Shown here: in pieces, positions 26,953-36,058 of the stretch
Numbering within the stretch: the stretch's first letter is position 1
Layout of the letters: each line of letters opens with the position of its first letter
From: Roseivirga sp.
Lineage (GTDB): Bacteria; Bacteroidota; Bacteroidia; Cytophagales; Cyclobacteriaceae
Direction: 5' to 3'
Assembly: GCA_021404565.1 (NCBI GenBank)
Contig: JAAWWF010000030.1
Coordinates: forward strand, 62,001-126,000
Length of the DNA: 64,000 bases
Translations under genes and position numbers: made by a program
The notes under the pieces: generated by a model
The model's database searches: none
Told to the model about the DNA's origin: nothing
Seen by the model: only the letters and a program-made list of their open reading frames with translations

Positions 26953-27711
26953 CTAAAACAAAGTGGTTCCGACAAACTGCTTCAGCTTTCTAAGAGGCTT
27001 AAGGAACCTGGTGAAAAAAAAGGGCTTTATGTCATTGATCTTCCATGCAATAAAGTCCTCGCTATTCCCTCTCAGTCGATTCGATATTGAGGAGTTGCTA
27101 AGCCCCCCCTCACGCATAATAGTGAGTGTCTCATTCAAGTAATAAGATGATATCTCATGCTTATAGAGAACTCTTAGCATAAATTCATAATCAGCGGCAG
27201 ATTTTAACTCAATGTTGAAATTTCCAAACTGATCGTAAACCTCTCTTTTTACAAAAAACGTGGGGTATGGTGGCATCCAACCAAACAAGAACTTGGACCT
27301 TTTATAGATCCCACCCTTCCAATACCTTTTTACCTTGTTGATGGCCGTCTGGTCTACGTAAATTAAATCCCCGTAGATTGATTGAGTGTTTTTTTCCTTG
27401 AAACATTCGACCACTCTTGAAATAACTCCTGAATCTTTATAGAAATCATCTGCATTGAGAATCCCAACAATCTCTCCTGTACAATGGCTTAATCCTTTGT
27501 TCATTGCATCGTAGAGACCTTTGTCAGGTTCTGAAACGATGGTTGATATTTTGTCCTTATACCTATTGATGATTTCCATTGTGCCATCGGAAGAATCACC
27601 ATCTATTACAATATGTTCAATGTCACCATAATTCTGGTTGAGAACAGACTCAATAGCAGATTTTATAAATCTTTCCCCATTATATACTACAGTGATTATA
27701 CTGACGCGCAT
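26953..27711 (-). CDS. Glycosyltransferase family 2 (WcaA/WcaE-like)
   Basis: A 252-residue GT-A enzyme, about the usual length for this small group. It has SIITVVYNGERFIKSAI, IVIDGDSSDGT, SEPDKGLYDAMNKG, and the DxD segment GILNADDFY (near residue 85). GWMPPYPTFFVKREVY and SAADYEFMLRVLY form the acceptor side. These blocks are characteristic of the colanic-acid WcaE-type GT2 group. It is near the downstream end of module 2, 148 bases after the GT4 gene. Donor unknown. Confidence 0.9.
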   Translation of the reverse strand: MRVSIITVVYNGERFIKSAIESVLNQNYGDIEHIVIDGDSSDGTMEIINRYKDKISTIVSEPDKGLYDAMNKGLSHCTGEIVGILNADDFYKDSGVISRVVECFKEKNTQSIYGDLIYVDQTAINKVKRYWKGGIYKRSKFLFGWMPPYPTFFVKREVYDQFGNFNIELKSAADYEFMLRVLYKHEISSYYLNETLTIMREGGLSNSSISNRLRGNSEDFIAWKINDIKPFFFTRFLKPLRKLKQFVGTTLF

Positions 27712-27859
27712 CTACTTCTACTACCTTGAAAAATTATACTTAAAAAAGAGATTGGATCTATAGCAACCTTCACTTCCTATCATATGTATATCCTGTTGAA
27801 AAAATCTCTATTTACAGTAAGCCAGGTTTTGGTGATGGCAGTTGAGGTATAAGTAAAGC

Positions 27860-29008
27860 TTAAGATTTCGAATTTACAATTTCTTTATAAATACTCTCGT
27901 GTTGTCGTGCCACCTTTTTTAAACTGAATTCTGATTCAGCCATTTTCTTTGCCATAAGGGCGCTTTCTTCCAATACAGATTCATCTTTGAGAACCCCCAA
28001 TATTGCATTTGCCAACTGACTCGCCTCAAAACCTGGCAAAACCTTACCAAAGCCGTATTTTTCAAACATATTTTTCACATCCCCTACATCGGTTGAAATG
28101 ACATATAACCCATTAATCATAGATTCCCAAATGGATATAGGACTTGCCTCAAACCTGGAAGTACAGACATAAACCTGGCAATCCTTCAGCAGCGAATGAA
28201 CATCTTTCTGATGCCCCAGTAGGTGGACATTGCTCACATCAAGTTCTGAAATAAGGGATTTTAGCTGATCAGCATATACCTTCTGCGAAGCAAGTGCGCC
28301 CCCGACAATATAAAGGTTAATTTGTTTATCCGTTTGCCCTTTAAGAAGGGCTGCAGCTTTGATCAATAATTCAAAGTTCTTGTTAGGGTTCAGGTATCCT
28401 ACTGAGATCAGGTTAAAGCTTTCGCTTTTATCTTTTATAAGATTGAGGGTTTTTGTGCTTTTTTCCTTCTGTTGTACTACTGGAGCCTGAATTACCTTTG
28501 ACGGGAGTTTGCTTATCCGCTTACTCACTCCTTCGTAATAATCTTTAGTTCTTTGGGAAGCAAAAATATAGCCATCCGCCCATCCGGAGATACGCTTGAA
28601 AAGCGATCTGACCAGCGCAGGCTGACTGGAATCATTGAGATGCCACACCACCTTGGTTGAACGTGATAATTTTGCCGCAAAAAGTCCCTTAAATTGCCAG
28701 GCACCATTCAAATGGATAATATCGATCTTATGTTCTTTGAGAATGTTCTTTATGGCCCATATTTCAGAGATAAAGCTTACCACGTAAGCCATTAAATGGC
28801 TTTTTTCTTTGGTAAGTCTGTGTAGGGAAATCATTTTATATCCGACTCCCAAAGATTTCAGAGAATTTTCAAACTCATCGGCACCTTTGTTCGGAAACAC
28901 CACCAGGGTTTCCACCTCCGAGTGTTGTAATTCTTTGCCAACAAGGGAAATTCTCTTTAAGGGACCACCCCCTCTACCCTCTTCAGTCAGATTCAAAACC
29001 TTAATCAC
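27860..29008 (-). CDS. Glycosyltransferase family 4
   Basis: A 382-residue GT-B enzyme. It has the glycine-rich acceptor loop EEGRGGGPLKRI at the N-terminus and IDIIHLNGAWQFKG near residue 95. The donor domain runs from about 200 with LISVGYLNPNKN, LYIVGGA, VHLLGHQKDV and the catalytic-site segment VCTSRFEASPISIWESM. The start used is GTG at 29008, which makes a 4-base GTGA overlap with the sulfotransferase stop; a TTG three codons earlier is the alternative. It belongs to the tight run 27860-34577. Confidence 0.9.
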   Translation of the reverse strand: MIKVLNLTEEGRGGGPLKRISLVGKELQHSEVETLVVFPNKGADEFENSLKSLGVGYKMISLHRLTKEKSHLMAYVVSFISEIWAIKNILKEHKIDIIHLNGAWQFKGLFAAKLSRSTKVVWHLNDSSQPALVRSLFKRISGWADGYIFASQRTKDYYEGVSKRISKLPSKVIQAPVVQQKEKSTKTLNLIKDKSESFNLISVGYLNPNKNFELLIKAAALLKGQTDKQINLYIVGGALASQKVYADQLKSLISELDVSNVHLLGHQKDVHSLLKDCQVYVCTSRFEASPISIWESMINGLYVISTDVGDVKNMFEKYGFGKVLPGFEASQLANAILGVLKDESVLEESALMAKKMAESEFSLKKVARQHESIYKEIVNSKS

Positions 29009-29808
29009 TCTACCCAATTTTTGATCCAGCTATCATCACTTTCATAGCCTGCCATAATCAATTCCTTTCCACCGAACTTATTAAACACCTGACATGACTC
29101 TATCGAAAAGTGATTTTTCCAATCCCCCGCAATGCCCTTTCTCAAAAAACTCGCAGAATTCTCATCCCCCGGTTTTCTCTTCGATTTACTGGCAAAGCTG
29201 TGATTGTTAATCACTTCATCAATTATCGCTAGATCTGGTTTCTCGTTGAGAAACTCACAAGCCTTGATAAGCTCTTTCGAAGGTTTAGCCAACAAGTCCT
29301 CATATTTCACCACACATACTGAGGTGCTGCCTAAGCACGACCTTACATGATCGGACCAGGAAGAATGGGTCACACCCTGGCTGTATACTTCAAACAGGTA
29401 ATGAATGAATTCAGGAAGATTTGTTCTGATGTCATCATAATCACTGAAGGGAAGGGCTTTTCTATGCATTGCCACCATGGCCTTAGGGTTCCGGTCATTC
29501 TCATGGAGGAAATGATAATATGCTGAAACGGCTATATCTCTGCCATCACGTAAAATGCCGATAGCTCTTCCGAACCTGGGATGAAACAGGTAATGATTGT
29601 GCATAATGGACTTTTGAAGTTTCGGTGCAACGTTTCTCGGAAAAGGCACTCCAAGTACCTCCGACAACATTTCACAAAACCATGTCCCACCAGATTTGGG
29701 ATATTCAAGGACATTGATCAACCCAAGCTTCTTGCTCAGAAAATAAAGCATAAACAGCCGTTTCGCAGCAGCCATTTTTATTTCGAGTCTACTTCTTTGA
29801 TCCTTCAT
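29005..29808 (-). CDS. PAPS-dependent sulfotransferase (ST-2, module 2)
   Basis: A 267-residue sulfotransferase. The 5'-phosphosulfate loop is LEYPKSGGTWFCEML (residues about 38-52), the classic YPKSGTTW form. The 3'-phosphate site is AIGILRDGRDIAVSAYYHF, and VVKYEDLLAKPSKEL follows near 165. The C-terminus has RKGIAGDWKNHFS, the RKGxxGDWKxxF motif of cytosolic sulfotransferases that closes over PAPS. All key motifs are intact. Its ATG overlaps the stop of the deacetylase gene upstream (ATGA), so deacetylase and sulfotransferase are co-translated. Confidence 0.93.
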   Translation of the reverse strand: MKDQRSRLEIKMAAAKRLFMLYFLSKKLGLINVLEYPKSGGTWFCEMLSEVLGVPFPRNVAPKLQKSIMHNHYLFHPRFGRAIGILRDGRDIAVSAYYHFLHENDRNPKAMVAMHRKALPFSDYDDIRTNLPEFIHYLFEVYSQGVTHSSWSDHVRSCLGSTSVCVVKYEDLLAKPSKELIKACEFLNEKPDLAIIDEVINNHSFASKSKRKPGDENSASFLRKGIAGDWKNHFSIESCQVFNKFGGKELIMAGYESDDSWIKNWVE

Positions 29809-30713
29809 GCGATCTTAACTCTATTGACTGTAAGTATCTCCAGTTCCCCGGATTTCCTCAGCTCATCTGCCTTTTGTAGAACTTTCTCAAACTCCTTAAA
29901 ATGGTTTTCAGAATCGTAGGCAAAGTTGAACGGATGAAACCATAAGTGGAAAATTTCTCTTTTTCGTACTGCTTTTTTGAGCCCCAGGAGTGCTTTTCGC
30001 TTCAATGCTGAAACCGGTACTATCTTCCTAAGTCCCAGGTTGCTCTTGCGAAACAACAGACCTCCGGGAACTCCGATCAAACCAGTTTGATGCAGACTGG
30101 CCTTTCCTACTTCCGGAGCTATTGGCAACAAAATGTCTAACAGGGAGGAGACCTGCCTGAGCTTACCGGGGATACGGTCCAGCCAGGATTGTCCCTTTCT
30201 TCGATAATGACTAAAACCGGCTGCCTTTACAGCTTCGAGATGATCAATGGAATTTCTGGGAAAGATAAACGTTGCGGGCGAAAGCTGATGCTGTTTTAAA
30301 ACTTCTCCGGCCTCAGACAAATCAGTCTCTGCTAGTGTAGCATCGGCATCACCGTATACTATGTGACTATATGAATGAGAGGTAACTTCCGGTTTGCTTG
30401 TGCTGCCAGCGAGCAAATCCATTAAATCCGGGAAAGAATAAAAATCTCCCTCGTATTCATTGGGCTCAATGCCTGGGTAAAATTCCGCCATCATACCTCT
30501 GATTGCCTGATCATTGGCATTACGCTTGTCTACCAACCTTCCTACAACAGCCCAGGTAACAGGGATATCGTATTTATCAAATAGCTCGATAAGCCTTCTG
30601 ATCACTTCTTTTGTCTTCTGGTAAAGGGCCCCAAGTTGAGATTGGTCGCTATGACCCACTCTTCCCCAGGCTATTTCAGTATCGAGCGAGATCAGTAATT
30701 TACCCTCAGTCAT
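29805..30713 (-). CDS. Polysaccharide deacetylase (NodB/CE4-like), cytosolic (PDA-1)
   Basis: A 302-residue NodB-homology protein without a signal peptide. Motif 1 is LLISLDTEIAWG, with the metal-binding and catalytic Asp, and motif 2 is EVTSHSYSH, giving the HxxxH metal pair near residue 120. FIFPRNSID and the late WFHPFNFAYD supply the other conserved residues. It would remove N-acetyl (or O-acetyl) groups from a lipid-linked oligosaccharide or its precursor. It overlaps sulfotransferase genes at both ends (4 bases with ST-2, 8 bases with ST-3), so the three form one translational unit. Confidence 0.82.
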   Translation of the reverse strand: MTEGKLLISLDTEIAWGRVGHSDQSQLGALYQKTKEVIRRLIELFDKYDIPVTWAVVGRLVDKRNANDQAIRGMMAEFYPGIEPNEYEGDFYSFPDLMDLLAGSTSKPEVTSHSYSHIVYGDADATLAETDLSEAGEVLKQHQLSPATFIFPRNSIDHLEAVKAAGFSHYRRKGQSWLDRIPGKLRQVSSLLDILLPIAPEVGKASLHQTGLIGVPGGLLFRKSNLGLRKIVPVSALKRKALLGLKKAVRKREIFHLWFHPFNFAYDSENHFKEFEKVLQKADELRKSGELEILTVNRVKIA

Positions 30714-31599
30714 AAATTTCGTAATTGAGCCTGGTCAGAAGAGGTTTGGCTACTGCATTAATCTCTTGTCTTTGCGAAGAATTCAGCCTTGCGAGGCTCT
30801 TGTGGTTCATGTTCTGAATTTTCACCTTTTTCTGACCAATTGTAACTTCATTCCCGGCTATTTCAAAGCTGTTTTCTAAACCCAGAAAAGTGCAAATTTC
30901 GTCAAGCAATTCCACAGGTTTTTCGGCAAACTGTTCATATCTCAAAAGCTTGAAATTAGAAACCTTCTCGGCATATTCAAGCATGTTGGTATTGGCCATT
31001 ACCCATTGCTCAGCCGTGGTTGTGTATGAATATTCAGAACTTCCGTATTCATCTATAGCGGGAGCTTTGGGCTTAGCCTTTCGCTTGATTCCTTCCGAAA
31101 CAGCATAACCACTCCTTAAGATTCCAAGGAAGTAGACATTATCAAAGTTCTTATCAATCCATTCCATCCTTTCAATATTCGAGATAGATTTTTCGAGAAA
31201 GAAAGACTTTTTTGAGTCCCAAAAAGGACTCCAGTCTTTGATTATTCTTGATTTTGCCTTATCCTCCGTTTCCGAAGGCAGGCGAATGTAATCCTTACAA
31301 TACACCCAGTTTCTTACCCAACCTATATCATCAGGTCGTTTGAATATATTGGTATAACGCACTCCCTCTTTTGGTAAACACGAGATCTCTCCATGTTCTC
31401 CCAGTATATCTCTCAGAATAGTAGTACCGGAGTTATAACAACCCACCAGAAATATCCATTTCTCAGGCGTCTTTTTTTTGAAGAAAATTGAAAGACCTGC
31501 TCTGAAAAACGGACGAATGTACAGAGAACTAAACAGTTCAGTCCTGATATTTTTTTCTTTTGAAAGAATCTGCCTTAATCTTTTTGCCAGTTTGTTCAT
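30706..31599 (-). CDS. Sulfotransferase family protein (ST-3, module 2)
   Basis: A 297-residue sulfotransferase-fold protein. The PAPS loop reads FLVGCYNSGTTILRDIL (near residue 50), where the usual Lys of PKSGTT is replaced by Asn. The second PAPS region reads FLGILRSGYAVSEGI, and FKLLRYEQFAEKPVELL follows. The Asn for Lys change occurs in other members of the broad family but may alter activity. It overlaps the deacetylase start by 8 bases. Sulfation of a sugar amine exposed by the neighbouring deacetylase, or of a hydroxyl, is inferred. Confidence 0.8.
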   Translation of the reverse strand: MNKLAKRLRQILSKEKNIRTELFSSLYIRPFFRAGLSIFFKKKTPEKWIFLVGCYNSGTTILRDILGEHGEISCLPKEGVRYTNIFKRPDDIGWVRNWVYCKDYIRLPSETEDKAKSRIIKDWSPFWDSKKSFFLEKSISNIERMEWIDKNFDNVYFLGILRSGYAVSEGIKRKAKPKAPAIDEYGSSEYSYTTTAEQWVMANTNMLEYAEKVSNFKLLRYEQFAEKPVELLDEICTFLGLENSFEIAGNEVTIGQKKVKIQNMNHKSLARLNSSQRQEINAVAKPLLTRLNYEIYD

Positions 31600-31623
31600 T
31601 GTTCCACTCGTTGGGCTGTCATG

Positions 31624-32703
31624 TTAAAGATTAGAGAATATTGACAAATACGAATTCTTTTGGTTTTCCCAATTGAACCAGGAATGGGCTTCGTCAGCCG
31701 TATAATTCTGTTTGAGGATGTACTCGGTAATTTGAGCCGGTGATTCAAAATAATTTTTGGTGAGATACGGAATTTCCCCAATAGGAGTAGAAACAACAGG
31801 TAAACCAGCGGCAATGGCTTCAATTACCACATTGGGCAGCCCGTCAGTTCTGGTTGGATAAACGAATAGATCAGCGGCCTGATAATAAACAGGAATCTCT
31901 TTTCTATCCAGCCTACCAGTTAAGATAATGTCTTCATGACCTAATTCTTCCAGTACTTGTAAAAAAGGTCCGTCACCCACAAAACAAAACTGAAAATCAA
32001 AATGCTCCTGCCGCAGTTTATCCATCATTTCAATGATCCGGTCAATGCCCTTTCCCCAGGTCAGTCTTCCTACAAACAGTAGCGTTTTCTTGTCAGTGGC
32101 AAGTCCAAGACTCTTCTTCAGCTCATTTTTTTCAAGTCCATCTTTATTCTCAAATAAATTCAACCTGAATGGTTGAGCTATCCGCACTAATTTCTCAGCC
32201 GGAAAACCTCTTGAGAGAAACCCTTTTTCTATGCCACGGCCAATCGGCAGGACCCTGTCAGCCTTTCTCAATATCCTGAGCATTATACGTTCGTAAAACA
32301 GAATTTTCCATAACCTGTGCCAAGGATTCTTCGCCAGGAATCTCTCATTGAAAATGTCACCTGTGATTCTGATTACAGATTTTATGCCATGCTTACTTGC
32401 CAACACTGCGACTGCTAAGCCTATTGGATAGGGGTGAGCTACATTGATTATTATATCAGCCGAATTTTCTTTAAGGTACTCTTTAAGCGAATGATAAGGG
32501 AACCTCAGTTGTGAAAGTCTCTTTTTTTCGTTGAACGTATGGGTAGTATAGCATGTATCAATTTGAGTCGTGCTGTACTTATTTGATACACCGGTGATCA
32601 AGGCAAGCTCGAAGTGACCGACAAGCATATCTCCGAAATTGCTCAAAACTGTGAGCATATTGGGCTTCAACTGGCTACTACAAACGAAGAGGATTTTTTT
32701 CAC
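31624..32703 (-). CDS. Glycosyltransferase family 4
   Basis: A 359-residue GT-B enzyme. It has the N-terminal IINVAHPYPIGLAVA acceptor region and the LPIGRGIEKGFL linker. The donor domain has TLLFVGRLTWGKGID, FCFVGDGPFL, ILTGRLDRKEIP and the EX7E-type block YPTRTDGLPNVVIEAIA. The start is GTG at 32703, six bases after the stop of the second deacetylase gene. It is part of the module 2 run. Donor and acceptor are not predictable. Confidence 0.9.
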   Translation of the reverse strand: MKKILFVCSSQLKPNMLTVLSNFGDMLVGHFELALITGVSNKYSTTQIDTCYTTHTFNEKKRLSQLRFPYHSLKEYLKENSADIIINVAHPYPIGLAVAVLASKHGIKSVIRITGDIFNERFLAKNPWHRLWKILFYERIMLRILRKADRVLPIGRGIEKGFLSRGFPAEKLVRIAQPFRLNLFENKDGLEKNELKKSLGLATDKKTLLFVGRLTWGKGIDRIIEMMDKLRQEHFDFQFCFVGDGPFLQVLEELGHEDIILTGRLDRKEIPVYYQAADLFVYPTRTDGLPNVVIEAIAAGLPVVSTPIGEIPYLTKNYFESPAQITEYILKQNYTADEAHSWFNWENQKNSYLSIFSNL

Positions 32704-32709
32704 ACTAAA

Positions 32710-33666
32710 TCAGTTCAGAGCCCTTTTAACTTTCATCAGGAAATTTACCTGATTCAGGTTTTTCACAAAGTACCTCATCTTTTTTATACTCCAGTTGGGC
32801 TGCATCGTAAGCCTGGGGATAAAGTAATCATCCCCATTTTTTTTCATATAGCTCCTTTCAGTTGTAAAGGCATGAGAGATGGAGGCTCTTCTTAAAGCTT
32901 CTCTGGTCTCCTGTTCTACTCTATAACTATCTTTACGGCCATAGGGAAAAGCAAAAAAGGGACTCTTTTTGCCGTAAACACTTTCTATGAATGCCTGATT
33001 GGTTATTAATTCTTCTTCGATAAACTCTTTGGGTTCAATACCACAATTGACATGTTGATGCGTATGACAGCCAGGAACAATTAAATCCGTTTCTTTGAAA
33101 AGGTGTATAAGTTCATCCTCTCGAATAAATGAGTTTTGAGGAATGTCAACCCATTGTCGTATCGCTTGTTCCAGCTGCTCCTGTAGTTTATTTCTTCGAG
33201 GGGCGGGTAACTTTAAAAAAAGAGACCTCATCTCTGAGAAAAAGGAGTCTTTGCTCACGGGGTCATGTACTATGGATTTTCCTTCAAATGCGAACTCAAA
33301 TCTGTGGCTGACCTTTTCTCTCACAAAGTCGAGTAAAAACCACCATGGATGCAGTTCAGAATTTTGAACATAGGCAGAAGCTATAAACCAGGTGGCAGGT
33401 ACCTGTAGCTCTTTAAGAACGGGATAAGCATGGTCAACCATGCTTCTGAAGCCATCATCAACCGTAATCGCCAATCTTCTCGAAGATCGATCTTCCTGAA
33501 CCATTTCATCAAGCCCCACGACATCAAACTCCTGCTTCAACCACGACAGTTGTTGTGATAGATTTTCACGGGTAATACTTCTGGATTGACCGTAGAGTTT
33601 TGCATAAGGACCATTTTTGTCCTCTTCATCATCAACGAAGTTGTGGTAGCATAAAATGAGTTTCAT
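32710..33666 (-). CDS. Polysaccharide deacetylase (NodB/CE4), cytosolic (PDA-2)
   Basis: A 318-residue NodB-homology enzyme with no signal peptide (starts MKLILCYHNF). Motif 1 is LAITVDDGFRSM, with the catalytic and metal Asp pair, and motif 2 is PGCHTHQHVNCG, the HxxxH metal pair near residue 203. FFAFPYGRKD supplies the arginine/proline motif 3. All standard CE4 residues seem present. It would deacetylate a sugar before export. Its ATG overlaps the stop of sulfotransferase ST-4 by 4 bases (ATGA), repeating the deacetylase-sulfotransferase pairing seen at 29005-30713. Confidence 0.9.
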   Translation of the reverse strand: MKLILCYHNFVDDEEDKNGPYAKLYGQSRSITRENLSQQLSWLKQEFDVVGLDEMVQEDRSSRRLAITVDDGFRSMVDHAYPVLKELQVPATWFIASAYVQNSELHPWWFLLDFVREKVSHRFEFAFEGKSIVHDPVSKDSFFSEMRSLFLKLPAPRRNKLQEQLEQAIRQWVDIPQNSFIREDELIHLFKETDLIVPGCHTHQHVNCGIEPKEFIEEELITNQAFIESVYGKKSPFFAFPYGRKDSYRVEQETREALRRASISHAFTTERSYMKKNGDDYFIPRLTMQPNWSIKKMRYFVKNLNQVNFLMKVKRALN

Positions 33667-34577
33667 TCGTATCCCATTTTCTTAGCAACATCATTAGACT
33701 TTTCGTAAAAGTAAGCCAGGATTTCTTCGTCAAAATACTGTCTCCAACTGTCCTTTCCACCGCCTCTTAAGTGAGAGTTCTCATTCGCTACACCAATTTC
33801 TCTTCCCGTAATTTTCTCAAAACTATAGTCATATATTAGCTGTTTGAGTTTCTCATCTGATATTCTGATATCGAGAAATTTAAAAAGGCGCGAAAACTCA
33901 TTGACGGAATCAGATATGAGATTCTCATATCTCAGAATCAGGATATTTTTGTCATCCTTGTGGTTCATCCAACTCTCAAGCAACCCAAACTTATCTTTAT
34001 TGTAAAACTGATCGATCGCATATTTAATCCCTTCTTTTTGATCCAGTTCATTCAACTTATCTCTGTGAACTCCCATATTGGAATGATTGCCCAGTATGTG
34101 GTTTTTCTTGGTTGAGAAATACCATGAAATTACCAGCTCACGAGGGTCTCTCATAACGAAAAACACCTTTGAACTACCCGGGTTCTTTAAGATATCATTC
34201 GTGTAGTTTTCATGGCTGATTTTCATCGCACTCACAATGGACTTTTTCGGAAAAGGTTCCTTAAGATGTATCAAGGGATCGGTCTGTTTCTGCCGAATCG
34301 CTCCCTGGTAGTTATATAATGTCAAACCGGAATACTGATACACCAACGGGTCATTAAGAATACTGCTTATCCAAACACTGCCGGTCTTTTGGATACAGCA
34401 GTGATAAACATTAATATCTTCTGAACGATATTTATTGGCTATGAAGGTATTCCTCAACTTATTTCTTGTATAGGAAGAGTTAAGCAGAATTTGCCTGAGT
34501 GAATAAGGGACTTTATGCCTTAGCTTAGTATTCCTTTTTCTTAGCGTGTTTAGTGAGCGCTGAATTTTCGTTATCAT
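33663..34577 (-). CDS. Sulfotransferase family protein (ST-4, module 2)
   Basis: A 304-residue sulfotransferase. The PAPS loop is VYHCCIQKTGSVWISSIL, of the QKTGS/T kind, and the second PAPS site is VFFVMRDPRELVISWYF. ILILRYENLISDSVNEF follows at the usual distance, and HLRGGGKDSWRQYF near the end matches the RKGxxGxW-type PAPS-closing block. ATG at 34577 is preferred to a TTG ten codons upstream. The gene follows wzx2 after 82 bases and leads a run of genes with short overlaps. Acceptor unknown. Confidence 0.87.
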   Translation of the reverse strand: MITKIQRSLNTLRKRNTKLRHKVPYSLRQILLNSSYTRNKLRNTFIANKYRSEDINVYHCCIQKTGSVWISSILNDPLVYQYSGLTLYNYQGAIRQKQTDPLIHLKEPFPKKSIVSAMKISHENYTNDILKNPGSSKVFFVMRDPRELVISWYFSTKKNHILGNHSNMGVHRDKLNELDQKEGIKYAIDQFYNKDKFGLLESWMNHKDDKNILILRYENLISDSVNEFSRLFKFLDIRISDEKLKQLIYDYSFEKITGREIGVANENSHLRGGGKDSWRQYFDEEILAYFYEKSNDVAKKMGYE

Positions 34578-34659
34578 AGCGGTTGTTATCTTTATTTCGA
34601 AAACCAAATTTGACGATCGTCTTTATCAACATTGACAAATCGGAACACCAGTTTGAAGG

Positions 34660-35985
34660 TTACCTGAGGCTAATGATCTGTTTAAGATTAAATAAACCAA
34701 CGTTAATTTTAAACCTGTTTATGCAAAACAGATAGTCTGTGAGTCTTCTCAAAAATAAAGCGATACTCGTAGCTATTGCTGCACCAACGACTCCGTAAAT
34801 CGGAATAAGCAAATAGTTTAGGAGAATATTCAGCAGTAGGAAGACTAATTCCAATCGGGATATCAACTTCTGATAATCCGACATCGCCAATATCACAGTC
34901 GAAATGCCAAAAAGAGCGCTCAAGGTTCTTCCTAGAGCAAATATCATAACTACTTCATACCCTGCTTCAAATTCAGGACCGAAGATAGATAATATAGGTT
35001 TACCCAGAAAGACCAATACCAGTGATGCTACCAAGGTGAAAGCGAAGTTAAGCAAAGCCATTTTCACAGAATAGGCTTCCACTTTCCCAAGGTCGTTTCT
35101 AGCAAAGAATTCCACAATTTTGGGTTTGGCAATCTGATTCACAATGTTAATTCCGAGGGCCAAAAAGGATATCAGCTGAAAAGACACATTATACACTGCC
35201 ACGTCAACAGACAAAGCTATAGCACCAAGCATCAGAATATCCGCTCTTCGGTTTAGGAAACTTGCGCCACCGTATATGGTGTATGGTAAAGACTTCCTCA
35301 ACCACTCACGCGGCACCATGTTGATTTTCTTAAGTTTCGAAAGGAATTTCATCTCTCTGGAAATCCACCAAAAGGACATGGCAAAAGCAAGGAAAATGGC
35401 GATGGCATTGATCAACATTGCGGTTTGAACATCAACTGTGCCTGTAAATTGATAAACCAGAAACACCCCAATGGTTAGAATCAAATGGCGCAATATTAAA
35501 ATGGGAATATTGGCAATCACTGTTTTTTTGAGTGCTACCAGCAAGCTTTGGTTCAAGTAAGCCAAAACTATCAATGGTAACACTACTAACATGGCGATAG
35601 TATTTGCCGTCCACAGCCACATTTCAGTTTCAACAAGGTAAAAGGCACTTAACAAGTAAATTCCACCAATCACCAGGCTTAATACAAGGGCAAACAACCG
35701 GGTAAACCTAATTAGGCCCTTTATCAGCTCCTGTTTCTGATCGATTAAATACTTTGGCAATAAATGGATCGTCAGGTTGTCAAAGCCCAGTCTTGCAATT
35801 AAAGACAGTGTCATTACCCAGGAAAATATATAGACGAAATCACCATATTCACTGGCACCCAAAATATTGGTTAAAGCCACCTGGCTAAGAAAGGCTATGG
35901 CGGTTCCCAGAAGTTTAACCAGCAAGGTTCCTGAAAACTTCATAAGGGTTTGACCCCCAAACAGCTTTTTAATAAGCGATTTCAT
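34660..35985 (-). CDS. wzx: Polysaccharide flippase (Wzx-2)
   Basis: A 441-residue membrane protein with about 12-14 helices, of the MOP superfamily. The N-terminus has GTAIAFLSQVALTNILGA and EYGDFVYIFSW, typical for Wzx, and the repeat unit near residue 245 (NRRADILMLGAIAL) marks the second half. It would flip the module 2 lipid-linked unit. It is 73 bases downstream of wzy2. The three Wzx proteins in the window are clearly different from each other, as expected if their repeat units differ. Confidence 0.9.
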   Translation of the reverse strand: MKSLIKKLFGGQTLMKFSGTLLVKLLGTAIAFLSQVALTNILGASEYGDFVYIFSWVMTLSLIARLGFDNLTIHLLPKYLIDQKQELIKGLIRFTRLFALVLSLVIGGIYLLSAFYLVETEMWLWTANTIAMLVVLPLIVLAYLNQSLLVALKKTVIANIPILILRHLILTIGVFLVYQFTGTVDVQTAMLINAIAIFLAFAMSFWWISREMKFLSKLKKINMVPREWLRKSLPYTIYGGASFLNRRADILMLGAIALSVDVAVYNVSFQLISFLALGINIVNQIAKPKIVEFFARNDLGKVEAYSVKMALLNFAFTLVASLVLVFLGKPILSIFGPEFEAGYEVVMIFALGRTLSALFGISTVILAMSDYQKLISRLELVFLLLNILLNYLLIPIYGVVGAAIATSIALFLRRLTDYLFCINRFKINVGLFNLKQIISLR

Positions 35986-36058
35986 TCACTTGTTAGATTG
36001 ACTATTGACAAACAGGTGCCTCCCGTTTGAAAGAAAGAGTTTCGGTAAAGCAAAAAAT

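Noticed and set aside
31596-31823. A 75-codon minus-strand frame within the GT4 gene at 31624-32703
   Set aside because: It lies almost wholly inside a well-supported glycosyltransferase in another frame and has no sensible protein features.
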